This document shows, one piece after another, positions 9,231-17,090 of a stretch of DNA of 48,371 bases; positions within the stretch are counted from its first letter, which is position 1; each line of letters opens with the position of its first letter. Below the pieces are notes generated by a model. The model made no database searches and was not told the DNA's origin. It saw nothing but the letters and a program-made list of their open reading frames with translations. A program made the translations under genes and the position numbers. This DNA is from Gammaproteobacteria bacterium (GTDB lineage: Bacteria > Pseudomonadota > Gammaproteobacteria > DSM-19610). Where the stretch lies: positions 1 through 48,371 of the forward strand of contig WGBO01000053.1 in NCBI GenBank assembly GCA_015494295.1, in the 5' to 3' direction.

Positions 9231-10376
9231 TCATTTCTTTTCTAAATCAAATCCGGCTGGCTCGACAACGGCCAGCTCATAACGCGTTGTTCTGCCACCA
9301 CCCGGTAGCGGCACGATGATCCCCTTGGCAACCAGGTCAGAAAGATCTCGGCTGGCTGTTCGATTGGGGCACTTGGTAATCGCTTCATACTTTCTGGTGG
9401 TGATTCCACCCTCAAAACCCTTTCGGCCTTCAGCGAACACACGCGATACCATTCTGGCCTGCCGATCATTCAACTGGTTGCCATAGGCTTCATAGAAACG
9501 TGTTTTGGCCAGTACAAAATCCACTTCATCCCCGGCAATTTCCTGTGCCTTGATGATTGTGCCTGCGAAATAATCCAGCCAGACGTTTACGTCAAGGCTT
9601 CCACGGCTCGCGTTCTCCAGTTGCAGGTAATAAGTTTTTTTGTCCGCCTCTATCGCGGTGGCAAGACAAGCCGTGGTTGGGTAGCCAAGGGACTGCGAAA
9701 GCGCATGGTCGGCAATCGCCCTGCCGACTCGTCCGTTACCATCGTCAAAGGGATGAATCACTTCAAACCAGAGGTGGGCAATCCCTGCTCTGACAATCCC
9801 GGTGACCTTCTTGTCCTCATTCAAGGGGCTGGTCCGGTTATACCAGTCGATGAATCTTGCCATTTCATCAGGCACCCGGGCCGCTGGCGGGGCCTCATAG
9901 TGTACCTTTTCCCGTCCGTAAGGCCCGCTCACGATCTGCATTGGGGATGTATTGTTGCGGTATGCACCCCGCAGAAGTGATGTGTAGCGCTGCTCCGGGA
10001 CTGCCATCGACTGCCACTTGCCCAGCAGTTCATGCGTCAGTGCGGTTTGCCAGTTTTTGCGGACATCCACCAGCAGCGAAGCTGCTCCCGCTGCTTTCTG
10101 GTCTGTGTTCTCCGGTAGCGTATCTGATGTGATTAAAGAGAGTAGCGATGACCTGACCGATTCCCTGTCCAGATCCTCGCCCTCAATGGCACTGGTTTTG
10201 ATGGCTTCGGAAAGCATCAAGTCGATCGTGGCATCTTCCTGGGATGCCACAGGAAGTGCATCAAAGCGACCTGCCAGGCGCTCTGAATTCAGGCGAAATT
10301 CAAGTTCCCGGTCTTCGAACGCACGCCTGTCGTAGCGAAAATCTGGCCAGTCAGGCTGTTGCCATATCCATGTCAT
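9231..10376 (-). CDS. Fic family protein AMPylase
   Basis: This 381-residue protein has the canonical Fic motif HPFDDGNGRVGR at residues 208-219, with catalytic His208. The N-terminal part belongs to the DUF4172/Fic_N type and carries the inhibitory-helix motif SAIEGE (62-67), whose Glu blocks ATP in class II Fic enzymes; self-inhibition is therefore expected. A winged-helix domain follows at the C-terminus (about 300-370; TTRKYEAITKCPNRTASRDL). Fic proteins transfer AMP from ATP to a target hydroxyl; the target here is unknown. It is the first gene of the cassette 1 operon. The ribosome site is weak. Confidence 0.85.
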   Translation of the reverse strand: MTWIWQQPDWPDFRYDRRAFEDRELEFRLNSERLAGRFDALPVASQEDATIDLMLSEAIKTSAIEGEDLDRESVRSSLLSLITSDTLPENTDQKAAGAASLLVDVRKNWQTALTHELLGKWQSMAVPEQRYTSLLRGAYRNNTSPMQIVSGPYGREKVHYEAPPAARVPDEMARFIDWYNRTSPLNEDKKVTGIVRAGIAHLWFEVIHPFDDGNGRVGRAIADHALSQSLGYPTTACLATAIEADKKTYYLQLENASRGSLDVNVWLDYFAGTIIKAQEIAGDEVDFVLAKTRFYEAYGNQLNDRQARMVSRVFAEGRKGFEGGITTRKYEAITKCPNRTASRDLSDLVAKGIIVPLPGGGRTTRYELAVVEPAGFDLEKK

Positions 10377-10420
10377 AGCGTGATTCTGGCACTTATTCGC
10401 GCCATTTTGTATTAATATTT

Positions 10421-10447
10421 GGCGTGATTATAGCCCGTAATAACGCC
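10421..10447 (-). promoter_or_regulatory. Likely fic promoter element with overlapping inverted repeat
   Basis: GGCGTGATTA (10421-10430) and TAATAACGCC (10438-10447) form a 10-bp inverted repeat with one mismatch. A TATAAT -10-like hexamer (minus strand, 10432-10427) overlaps its left arm, about 50 bp before the fic start. No good -35 was found. The Fic winged-helix domain could bind here; this is inference. Confidence 0.4.
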
Positions 10448-10487
10448 AGCCACGATCAAGAAAGGGGACGGAACGGCGCCCGGAAAA

Positions 10488-10733
10488 ATACCATGACCAC
10501 AGCAAACTACCTTTCATGGTATCGCTGTATCTTGCCTGACAGCCCGCCAAAAATACCATGAAATATGCCATTGATGATGCAGATTATATCATCAATTTGC
10601 CAATATTAATCATTAAAAATCAATATCTTACAAATCTCCGTCACTCCCGCTCTATTATCAATAAGCCTTTTTTATCTTTTATATTCAATGGCTTATTTTC
10701 CTTCTAAACGGTAATACCATGAAAAATACCATG
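10488..10733. repeat. Att-like repeat copy B (complete, both arms)
   Basis: ATACCATG stands at 10488 and 10553, CATGGTAT at 10515, ATGCCATT (variant) at 10565, core TCACTCCCGCTC (one change) at 10641-10652, then ATACCATG at 10714 and 10726. Length (246 bp) and every spacing equal copies A and C. ATACCATGA and TCATGGTAT can form a 9-bp hairpin. It joins cassettes 1 and 2 and occupies most of the gene-free stretch 10377-10792. Confidence 0.8.
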
Positions 10734-10792
10734 CTCAGAAAATCCTTCAAATGCTCGAAAAAATTGCCGATTGAGCACAGCTATACAGCACC

Positions 10793-11116
10793 TTAGGCGA
10801 TTTTCCGAGCTTCAACTTCCAGGTAAATGCCTTCCTGCTCCTGCAGATAACCGATGACCGCAAACAGGTTGCTTGCCTGGGGGTTCCCTTTTGGCCCGAA
10901 CATGCGCATGAGGCTCTTGCTCGACTTGTCGAAAACCCGGGACAGTTCTTCGAACCCGATCGTCGCGTTGATATAGTCGCGCAGCACTGCCTTGCCGGTA
11001 TCGACGTTACCGGAAAGCAGGCATTCGACCCCTTCTTGCAGCAGGGCCTTGCGAAACGCTGGATCCCGTTGGGCACGTGCCTGTATGGTGTCCTTAAAAT
11101 TTTTCGTCAGAACCAT
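10793..11116 (-). CDS. HigA-like XRE antitoxin / transcriptional regulator
   Basis: From the second of two tandem ATGs (11116), chosen because AAGAGG lies 7 bp upstream, the product is about 107 residues. The segment DPAFRKALLQEGVECLLSG followed by LRDYINATIGFEELSRVFDK and SLMRMFGPKGNPQASNL is the pattern of small HTH antitoxins of the HigA/putative addiction-module group. The usual HigB/RelE-type toxin partner is absent on both sides, so it is an orphan. It sits about 60 bp from the right arm of copy B. A near-identical fragment survives at 6214-6290. Confidence 0.7.
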   Translation of the reverse strand: MVLTKNFKDTIQARAQRDPAFRKALLQEGVECLLSGNVDTGKAVLRDYINATIGFEELSRVFDKSSKSLMRMFGPKGNPQASNLFAVIGYLQEQEGIYLEVEARKIA

Positions 11117-11294
11117 CATGTCACCTCTTGCCGTTTCCGGTGCAATTGAAAGGGAAAACTGAGCACCCACTGGCGCAGAGCCTGCGCAGCGAGTGCTTTG
11201 GGCATGGGTTGCTCGGGCACCAAGAGGGCCGCACTTTCGGCCATTCGTGGCGTTCCGCAGGTAATTCAGGCACTCAGCAGCGTAAGGTGCCGCG

Positions 11295-11735
11295 CTAGAT
11301 CCTTGGCAGGGCGTCCGCTACGCGGTCGGCGCTTTCCACGACACGCTTAAAAACAGCCTTTGCCTTTGGAATGCCACCCAGCGGATAGGTACCGACATGA
11401 TGCGTCTCGAACGCCAGACCCTTTACTGATTTTCCATCCGGACCGCGCCCCTGAGCGGGGACTGCGTACACCGAGACAACATCGATATCCGCCAGAAAAC
11501 GCATTTTGGCCTTGTAGCCGCGATAGGGGGTGAAGATGTCTTCGATTCTATCCTCGGGAAACTCCTTTTCCATGGCATCGCGCATAATCAGCGTGGCGTC
11601 CTCCATGCTGATGGGATAGACCTCCGTCGATCCGGCCTTGCCGTCACCTTCCCGCGTGGAGTTGGTACCGGCACATCCGGCCAGCAACAGGATGAGAAGA
11701 AAGCCTGTTACGATTCCCGAAATAACCTGTTTCAC
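11295..11735 (-). CDS. Small lipoprotein, unknown function
   Basis: The GTG start at 11735 is supported by AGGGGAGA 7 bp upstream; the product is about 146 residues. The signal sequence ends in the lipobox LLAGC, so Cys is the lipidation site. The mature part includes EVYPISMEDATLIMRDAM and RFLADIDVVSVYAVPA. It lies downstream of two other exported proteins in the same direction, 28 bp after the glycine-rich protein gene. No known family was recognised; outer-membrane anchoring is likely since the residue after Cys is Ala. Confidence 0.6.
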   Translation of the reverse strand: MKQVISGIVTGFLLILLLAGCAGTNSTREGDGKAGSTEVYPISMEDATLIMRDAMEKEFPEDRIEDIFTPYRGYKAKMRFLADIDVVSVYAVPAQGRGPDGKSVKGLAFETHHVGTYPLGGIPKAKAVFKRVVESADRVADALPRI

Positions 11736-11763
11736 TTGTTTATCTCCCCTGCTAACAATCCGA

Positions 11764-12360
11764 TCAGGTATCACAAAGCGCCCGGACACGACGTTTTGCC
11801 GCCTCGAGCTCTTCCGCCCCCTCGGCCCCGATCAGGGCTTTCTTGGCAAGATAGCAATCAGCCGCCGCTTTTTTTGTCCTGGCGTCAAGGTGATGGTCTT
11901 CCACGCCCGCGGACACAGATTCGCAATAGGTATCCGAGACTCTTCTCAGGTTGGCGTGCTTTGCCGTGGCCTCGATGGCCACGCAATCGCCTACGTGAAT
12001 ACCAGTCTGGTCCGTGATGATATGGATATCCTCACCCCTGATGGCATCGATGGTGTAGCGGGTGCCCTTCATCCGCCACTCGCCCAAGGCCTCCACACCC
12101 GCACCCAGCGCCGCACCAGTCACCACATTCCCCGTCCGGCTGCCCGTGTTATATATGGCAGCCCCCAGCGTACCGCCGATCAGCGTAGCCTCTCCGACGT
12201 GATTTTTGACATCGACGGCCTTTTCCCCGCTGACCCGTCCGTACTGGATATTCATACTGTCGTCTGAGGCCGCGTGAACATGCTGAACCAGCACCGACGT
12301 GGCCAGAACAATCGGGTACAGCATGAATTTCAGATCCTGCCGGAACGGGTATGCACGCAT
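11764..12360 (-). CDS. Exported glycine-rich (glycine-zipper-like) protein
   Basis: ATG at 12360 (MRAYPFRQD) has AGGAG 6 bp upstream and is preferred over the ATG at 12375. The protein has about 198 residues. The signal peptide ends near HVHA/AS. A segment GEATLIGGTLGAAIYN...VVTGAALGAGVEALG resembles a glycine zipper, which can pack against membranes. The C-terminal half has several cysteines and a charged helix (EELEAAKRRVRALCDT). It lies between two lipoprotein genes in an apparent operon. Function unknown. Confidence 0.55.
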   Translation of the reverse strand: MRAYPFRQDLKFMLYPIVLATSVLVQHVHAASDDSMNIQYGRVSGEKAVDVKNHVGEATLIGGTLGAAIYNTGSRTGNVVTGAALGAGVEALGEWRMKGTRYTIDAIRGEDIHIITDQTGIHVGDCVAIEATAKHANLRRVSDTYCESVSAGVEDHHLDARTKKAAADCYLAKKALIGAEGAEELEAAKRRVRALCDT

Positions 12361-12431
12361 GCAAAGCTCCTTCATACGGATACAAGTGGCCAGGAAAGCC
12401 CTGTCCTGGATGATACAGCTGGAGACCGGTT

Positions 12432-12827
12432 TTACTTCAGGTTTTCCAACCCGCTCGTATCGATCCCTTTCAAATAGTCGTGTTCACTCTTCCTGTCGTG
12501 CTTCTTCTGCTCGTTGAGTTTTTGCTGCTCTATACCGATGCGCATCTGTCTTTGCAGCGCCTCCTGTTCGGTTTCGCATTGCCGGTAACCATCTGACCAC
12601 CCCTGCGCGTACTGGGTGTCTTTGCCAAAACGATCGACATCCTTTCTGAACTGGTCAAACATGCTGCCACCGGCCTTCTTGCCACTGTGACAACCATCTT
12701 CAAAACCGTCCGCGTAAGCCAGTGGGTAACCCTGCTTGATCATACTGTCCCTTTGACTGACGCACCCGGCGGAAACAGCCAGTACACCTGTTACAAAACC
12801 GACCAATAGCAACTGAATGGTTTTCAT
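12432..12827 (-). CDS. Small lipoprotein with internal YAxGWxDG repeat
   Basis: This 131-residue protein follows a good ribosome site (GAGGAG, 5 bp from ATG). The lipobox is VSAGC. The mature part contains two related units, YADGFEDGCHSGKKAG and YAQGWSDGYRQCETEQ, each with a cysteine, then a charged coiled-coil-like tail (QQKLNEQKKHDRKSEHDY). It is probably the first gene of the exported trio, behind the promoter at 12894-12921. No specific function can be given. Confidence 0.6.
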   Translation of the reverse strand: MKTIQLLLVGFVTGVLAVSAGCVSQRDSMIKQGYPLAYADGFEDGCHSGKKAGGSMFDQFRKDVDRFGKDTQYAQGWSDGYRQCETEQEALQRQMRIGIEQQKLNEQKKHDRKSEHDYLKGIDTSGLENLK

Positions 12828-12893
12828 ACATGCTCCTCGTGTTTCTGCTCAGGCACCGCAGGGTAATTTCCTTATCTATTCCTTACAGACGGG

Positions 12894-12921
12894 ATTATTC
12901 AACTGCACCACCATTAGTCAA
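12894..12921 (-). promoter_or_regulatory. Candidate sigma-70 promoter for the lipoprotein operon
   Basis: On the minus strand TTGACT (12921-12916) and AATAAT (12899-12894) are separated by 16 bp, about 65 bp upstream of the first lipoprotein ATG. The hexamers are near consensus; no operator is obvious. Confidence 0.45.
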
Positions 12922-13085
12922 GACTTTGGCTAAAATCAGAGCTCTTTGTCCCGTCAGAAATACCCATGAAATGCTCCCGGAGCTTTTCCGCCATTGCAAC
13001 CCTGATACAGCGCACATCCAGCACTGATATGTGGGGCAATCTCCGTCGCCCTGTGCCGTATACCGGGATCCAGACTATTCAACAG

Positions 13086-13257
13086 CTAGTGTACTGAGTT
13101 AGAAGTTCGCATACAAAACCGTTTAATACTTGCCAGGATATCGTCCAGATAAACGGCTTTGGCTCCTCGTTGTATATGGCCAGGTACTCTCGAATCGCTT
13201 TCTCGAGTTGTTGAGTTGATCGATGTGTACCTCGACGTATTTGTTTTTGTACCAACA
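13086..13257 (-). mobile_element. IS630-family transposase C-terminal remnant
   Basis: The minus strand reads KQIRRGTHRSTQQLEKAIRE, then YLAIYNEEPKPFIWT, and after a small deletion/frameshift near 13155 continues ILASIKRFCMRTSNSVH and stop. The order (RRGxHRS, LExAIREY, PKPFxWT, ILxSIxRxC) is that of IS630 (Tc1/mariner-like) transposase ends. The catalytic DDE region is missing and the right edge abuts a DUF4143 fragment on the other strand. It is a dead relic. Confidence 0.7.
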
Positions 13258-13566
13258 AGTTTTGTATTCGGTGAACTACTCAAGCACTCGACAACTTCTG
13301 ATGATGACTATGGGCTACTGTACTACAGGGACGCGGACAAGTTCGAGGTTGATGTCGTGATTGAGAACAGTGCAGGACAACTGGTCGGCGTCGAAGTCAA
13401 AGCCGCTGCCACTGTTAAAGAGCGAGACCTGCGTGGCTTGAAAAAACTTACCAGCCTGGCCAGTGATCAGTTCTCAGCAGGCGTGTTGCTGTACGATGGT
13501 GATAAAACCATGCCTCTGGGTAACAACCTGTGGGCTGCTCCCCTGTCGACTCTCTGGGGCTCGTAA
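13258..13566 (+). pseudogene. C-terminal fragment of an AAA/DUF4143 ATPase
   Basis: Reading from SFVFGELLKH, the fragment contains LLYYRDADKFEVDVVIE...GVEVKAA. This is the PD-(D/E)xK-like tail of DUF4143 proteins, which normally follows an N-terminal AAA domain. The AAA part is missing; the fragment begins exactly where the IS630 relic ends. It is the only plus-strand coding remnant inside the cassette array. The frame is open upstream to 13159, but that part is antisense to the transposase. Confidence 0.6.
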
Positions 13567-13603
13567 AGCGGTCATCAATACACCTGCTCAACCGAGCGCC
13601 AAA

Positions 13604-13849
13604 ATACCATGACAGCACCAATCTGCCACTCATGGTATCGTCGGGTTTTGCGTTATAGCCCGTGGGAAATACCATGATAAATACCATTGATGATGCAAAT
13701 TATATTATCGATTAGATTGTTTTAATTGTTATAAATCAATATATTATAAATTCCAGTCACTCCCACTCTATTATCAATAAGCATTTTTTGTCTTTTATAT
13801 TCAATGGCTTATTTTCCCGCCAAATGGAAATGCCATGAAAAATACCATG
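13604..13849. repeat. Att-like repeat copy C (complete, both arms)
   Basis: ATACCATG stands at 13604 and 13669, CATGGTAT at 13631, ATACCATT at 13681, core TCACTCCCACTC at 13757-13768, ATGCCATG (one change) at 13830 and ATACCATG at 13842. All distances equal copies A and B. Left of the core it matches the copy D flank most closely, including TTCCAG just before the core. It joins cassettes 2 and 3 and fills the gene-free stretch 13567-13911. Confidence 0.8.
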
Positions 13850-13911
13850 TTCAGAAAATCCTTGAAAAAAGCCGCATTTTTCATAAATTGTCAATGATTC
13901 GACCAATATTC

Positions 13912-14250
13912 TCAACTCCCACACCAGCGACGGTAGGCCGCTATCCATTCGACCCCCTCTGGCAGCGGAGCCGGCATCGGTAGATCAAGAACCGGAATTG
14001 ATTGGGCAGTGTTTCCGAGCCTGCAAATAGCGACTATTTGATTGTTTTCAGTGATGTCGATCCCCGTCACGGTCACCACCTGTCCAAGCACACAAGTCGT
14101 GAAGGGAACGTCGAGATTATCTTCGATCAAACTAAAGAACCCACTGACCTGTTCTGACTCATTGTAGGCATCGGTGGTCGCCTCTTCGATGAGTTTATCC
14201 AGGTATTTCGCCGTAAACTTTGCTGCCCTTTTCGGCTTTACTTCCTTCAT
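13912..14250 (-). CDS. CcbP-like small acidic (putative calcium-binding) protein
   Basis: This is a 112-residue protein. The pattern YLDKLIEEATTDAYNESEQVSGF, then IEDNLDVPFTTCVLGQVVTVTGID and the end EGVEWIAAYRRW resembles the cyanobacterial CcbP calcium-binding family (Pfam Calci_bind_CcbP). No EF-hand is visible; metal binding in that family uses acidic surface residues. Its ATG overlaps the stop of the preceding gene (ATGA), so the two are translationally coupled. The family call is from memory of the motif pattern; the cellular role is unknown. Confidence 0.5.
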   Translation of the reverse strand: MKEVKPKRAAKFTAKYLDKLIEEATTDAYNESEQVSGFFSLIEDNLDVPFTTCVLGQVVTVTGIDITENNQIVAICRLGNTAQSIPVLDLPMPAPLPEGVEWIAAYRRWCGS

Positions 14251-15413
14251 CGCGAAGACTTCTGCCAGAGCCCCGCCTCAACAAGGCGCCGCACCAAGGC
14301 ACCGCGTTTTCCATGCCGGGCCATAAACTTACCCAGTTTGCGGTCGAAGTCGGCCCGGGTCGCGCACAGCACATAAGCCTCCGACAGATCGACGAGTGAG
14401 CGCTCGACCTCGTCGTAGGCAGAAGCAATGCCACGTTCAGCCCGTTTGTCGGCAGTCCGCCAGCAGCGGTTAAAGTCGGCAGCCAGTGTACGCAGGTAGG
14501 TTTCCCGTTTAGCCTGCCGTTCGACCTCCGCCTTTTTGCGCTGTAGAGCTTCCTGCCTTTTTCTTGTTTTGGCAGCGGATGTCGCCAGTTTATGAAGATC
14601 TGCGACGGTGCGCCGCCGCATGGATGATTTTGCAACCGGCGGTTGTTTGCGCTGCCAAGCTAGATAACGCAATTTCAGTTTACGTTCGGCCTGCTGCGCA
14701 TGCCCGGTCACCAACAATCCGAGCATCGCGTTTTTATCTGCCGCAGGAAGTACGGCGATCCAGCTATCCAGTTCCGCATCGCCCTCGCTGTCGTGCCTTG
14801 AAGCAGGCGGGTCAGCGAGTTCTGCGGCGGCCAGCAGGTCCTCATCAACTTCCAGGAATTCCACCAGCGATCGTTGGGCAGCGGTCAGCCGGGAAAGTCC
14901 GAGCGGCGGTTGAGGCTCAGCGGCCTCTTCATTGACTTCGCCAGCACTCACACCGGCCAGCCAACCGAGGTACAATGGACGCAGATCGCCCCGTAGCAAT
15001 TCATCGCGCAATGGCGCCAATCTGCCCATCCAACCTCCTCCATCCTCTACGGCAAAACGCTCGTAATTCTCACTTTCATCCAGCGCCCATTCAAGTAGCC
15101 AGTGTGTCCTGGTTTGTTTTACCGAAAAAGTGGTTTCAGTTTTGAAATCGTGGAAGATACCCGCATTAAAGACACTTTTCGGCAGACGCAAACAGAGGAC
15201 GCATGTGCACCAGTTTGCCACATAGACGTGGGCATCAAAGTAACGCCGCATCCATTCAGCCGGATCTCCCTTGAGATCACCCCAGTGATACTCATTCACG
15301 AAACTGCTCGGTGTGATGTCAGCTCGAGAGGAATAAGCGCGCAGTTCGGCTACCTGTTTCGGGGTCAATGGCTCATCGATGGCGATGAACTCGTAATACT
15401 GATATTCACTCAT
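14247..15413 (-). CDS. Conserved protein of unknown function (MSEYQYYEF family)
   Basis: This is a 388-residue soluble protein. The N-terminal 80 residues are highly characteristic: MSEYQYYEFIAIDEPLT, ITPSSFVNEYHWGDLKGDP, MRRYFDAHVYVANW. I recall similar N-termini in many bacterial hypothetical proteins without assigned function. The middle is acidic and Pro/Ala-rich. The C-terminal 150 residues form a basic coiled-coil-like helix (KTRKRQEALQRKKAEVERQA) that could bind nucleic acid or a partner. Both ends overlap neighbours by ATGA, forming a coupled chain DUF4143 fragment - this gene - CcbP-like gene. Confidence 0.55.
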   Translation of the reverse strand: MSEYQYYEFIAIDEPLTPKQVAELRAYSSRADITPSSFVNEYHWGDLKGDPAEWMRRYFDAHVYVANWCTCVLCLRLPKSVFNAGIFHDFKTETTFSVKQTRTHWLLEWALDESENYERFAVEDGGGWMGRLAPLRDELLRGDLRPLYLGWLAGVSAGEVNEEAAEPQPPLGLSRLTAAQRSLVEFLEVDEDLLAAAELADPPASRHDSEGDAELDSWIAVLPAADKNAMLGLLVTGHAQQAERKLKLRYLAWQRKQPPVAKSSMRRRTVADLHKLATSAAKTRKRQEALQRKKAEVERQAKRETYLRTLAADFNRCWRTADKRAERGIASAYDEVERSLVDLSEAYVLCATRADFDRKLGKFMARHGKRGALVRRLVEAGLWQKSSR

Positions 15414-15829
15414 CGCGATTCACTGTTTTCGGAACAGAGTCGATCCATCAGTCCACGCAGTGAAATAACGTTAATATCATCGCCCACAGGAAACTCATCC
15501 TCTCCGCCATAGAGGATATATTTATACTTTGCACCAACATCATCACAGATTTTACTGTAATGTTTTCCGATCTTGGGAACGACTCCATACTTGATCTCTA
15601 TGGCCCAGATTTCAGACGATGGTATCTTGATCACCAGATCGATCTCTGCGCCTGCAGTTGTCCGGTAAAAACAGGTCTCAGCACGACCAGGCAGGATCGA
15701 GTGAATATTCTCAATGGCAAATCCTTCCCAGCTTTTTCCCAGCACCGGATTGGATAAAAGCGCATCATAAGTATTGATCCCCAGCAACCGGTGCAGAATA
15801 CCGCTATCCCGCACGTAATACCGGGGGAA
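15410..15829 (-). pseudogene. C-terminal DUF4143 fragment of an AAA ATPase
   Basis: The open frame begins right after an in-frame TAA at 15830-15832, a few bases past the hipA stop. It reads FPRYYVRDSGILHRLLGI, PVLGKSWEGFAIE, then FYRTTAGAEIDLVI...AIEIKYG. These are the DUF4143 signatures, including the nuclease-like D...E-x-K set, but the N-terminal AAA domain is missing. GTG at 15814 is the only likely start. It overlaps the next gene by ATGA, so a short product is conceivable. It is of a different subtype from the fragment at 13258-13566. Confidence 0.6.
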
Positions 15830-15833
15830 TTAA

Positions 15834-17090
15834 CTAACCGTTTCTTGACGTTTCTCTCAGGTCTTCATGTTCGAAAGCGGATGCCATGCGATCAATCTCT
15901 GCTTGCATAAGACCCATTCGCGCAGCCTCTTCACGCCACGTTGCCACTGCCCGCCCAACTTCGGCTGCAATCACCTGGGCCTTGTTTTCATCCAGCTCAA
16001 AGTAACCCACCACACTCATTGCCAGGCCCAGCGAGGCCGATCCATCATCGAGATCAATGGCCGTCGTCAGAACACGTGGCTTGATATCCGTGGGTACCGG
16101 ATTGAGATCATAGGCCGGGGCCAATCGCCAGCCTTCCGGACCGGTATAGAGGAAAGCGTGATTACGTAAATGATCGTCGGTGTTTGAAATCAGAATATTG
16201 AAAACGATACGCCGCCACAGCTCATGCATATCCTGTTTAGGGCTAGCACCATACCGGCGCAGCGCATCGACAAATTCCAGATAACTGCGTGATTCGTTGT
16301 CGTTGGCACCGAGCATACTCATGGCCGAAAGAAACGGGATCCGCTGGCCTTGTGCCCGGTCGAACCGGCGCAGCAACAATACCGGCTTGTTCACGACAGG
16401 CTCAATTCGCCAGTCGGGCACAGGGATGCCGGCCTTCTCCGCAAGTCGTAGCGCGACTGCTTCCCATAGAACCGCGTCCATCTCGTCGTCCTTGTGTGGA
16501 AACTTGGCGATGGCAAGATGCCCATCCCGGTCCCGAACGGATGCCTTTGGACGTGCCCCACCCAAGGACGAACCGGGAGCCAACAGCAGTCGCAGATCCT
16601 CGTCACTGTCCGTATCCCCGACGACATGTTCCGCTGCCGACAACAGTCGTGGCAAATCGATCAGGGGTGGAATGCGAGCCGCATCGTGTTCGGCAAGAAA
16701 CGGGCCTCCCTCCTGCTTGGCAAAACGTAAGGCGCCCTGACGGGCTTCATCATCGACCCTGAGCAGATAGTCGATTTCCATCAAGGTACGCGGCGTCTCG
16801 CCCGCACGCTCTGCCCGTCGTCGTTCCGCCCGGCGCATCAGAACCCGCCCCCAGCGGTCCGGGGCTGAGTCTCCAATGGCGCCAAAGAGAGATCTGCCTG
16901 AAGGTGTATGGAAGGGGCCAGGGCCAAGGGTCAGGGCCGGCTCCAGAGAAAAACGGTCTGTATATTCGAGCCAGCCCGGATCATATTCGAAGGTGGCGCT
17001 CTCCCTCCCCTTGCGTACGCGCGCCCACAATCGCCCAGCCAGACGTGACTCACCGGCGATATCCACGTAGACGAAGACTCCCGTTTCCAT
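15834..17090 (-). CDS. hipA: HipA family serine/threonine kinase toxin
   Basis: This 418-residue protein has the HipA-like kinase fold: a Gly-rich loop SSLGGARPK (174-182), Lys196 in AIAKFP as the likely ATP lysine, the catalytic loop NTDDHLRN (303-310) and the metal-binding segment AYDLNP (326-331). HipA toxins phosphorylate a translation factor, classically glutamyl-tRNA synthetase, and are held in check by HipB. Length is close to E. coli HipA (440). The ATG overlaps the hipB stop by one base (TAATG). All key residues seem intact, so the toxin is probably active. Confidence 0.85.
   Translation of the reverse strand: METGVFVYVDIAGESRLAGRLWARVRKGRESATFEYDPGWLEYTDRFSLEPALTLGPGPFHTPSGRSLFGAIGDSAPDRWGRVLMRRAERRRAERAGETPRTLMEIDYLLRVDDEARQGALRFAKQEGGPFLAEHDAARIPPLIDLPRLLSAAEHVVGDTDSDEDLRLLLAPGSSLGGARPKASVRDRDGHLAIAKFPHKDDEMDAVLWEAVALRLAEKAGIPVPDWRIEPVVNKPVLLLRRFDRAQGQRIPFLSAMSMLGANDNESRSYLEFVDALRRYGASPKQDMHELWRRIVFNILISNTDDHLRNHAFLYTGPEGWRLAPAYDLNPVPTDIKPRVLTTAIDLDDGSASLGLAMSVVGYFELDENKAQVIAAEVGRAVATWREEAARMGLMQAEIDRMASAFEHEDLRETSRNG

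Larger units (their letters stand above)
7667..10640. mobile_element. Cassette 1 of the guaA-anchored array (fic + DUF6880)
   Basis: A 2974-bp unit runs from core to core between copies A and B. It contains a two-gene operon on the minus strand (Fic protein, then DUF6880 protein) and no integrase or transposase. The boundaries are defined by the cores of the flanking att-like repeats. Confidence 0.65.
10641..13756. mobile_element. Cassette 2 of the guaA-anchored array
   Basis: A 3116-bp unit runs between the cores of copies B and C. It carries four minus-strand genes (antitoxin-like, lipoprotein, glycine-rich exported protein, lipoprotein), then an IS630 remnant fused to a DUF4143 fragment near the right end. 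No recombinase gene is present. Confidence 0.6.

Noticed and set aside
7514..13849. MITE, REP element or intrinsic terminator as explanation of the repeats
   Set aside because: Copy D ends exactly at the guaA gene end, the core is guaA sequence, and there are no terminal inverted repeats or target duplications. The hairpin has no T-tract.
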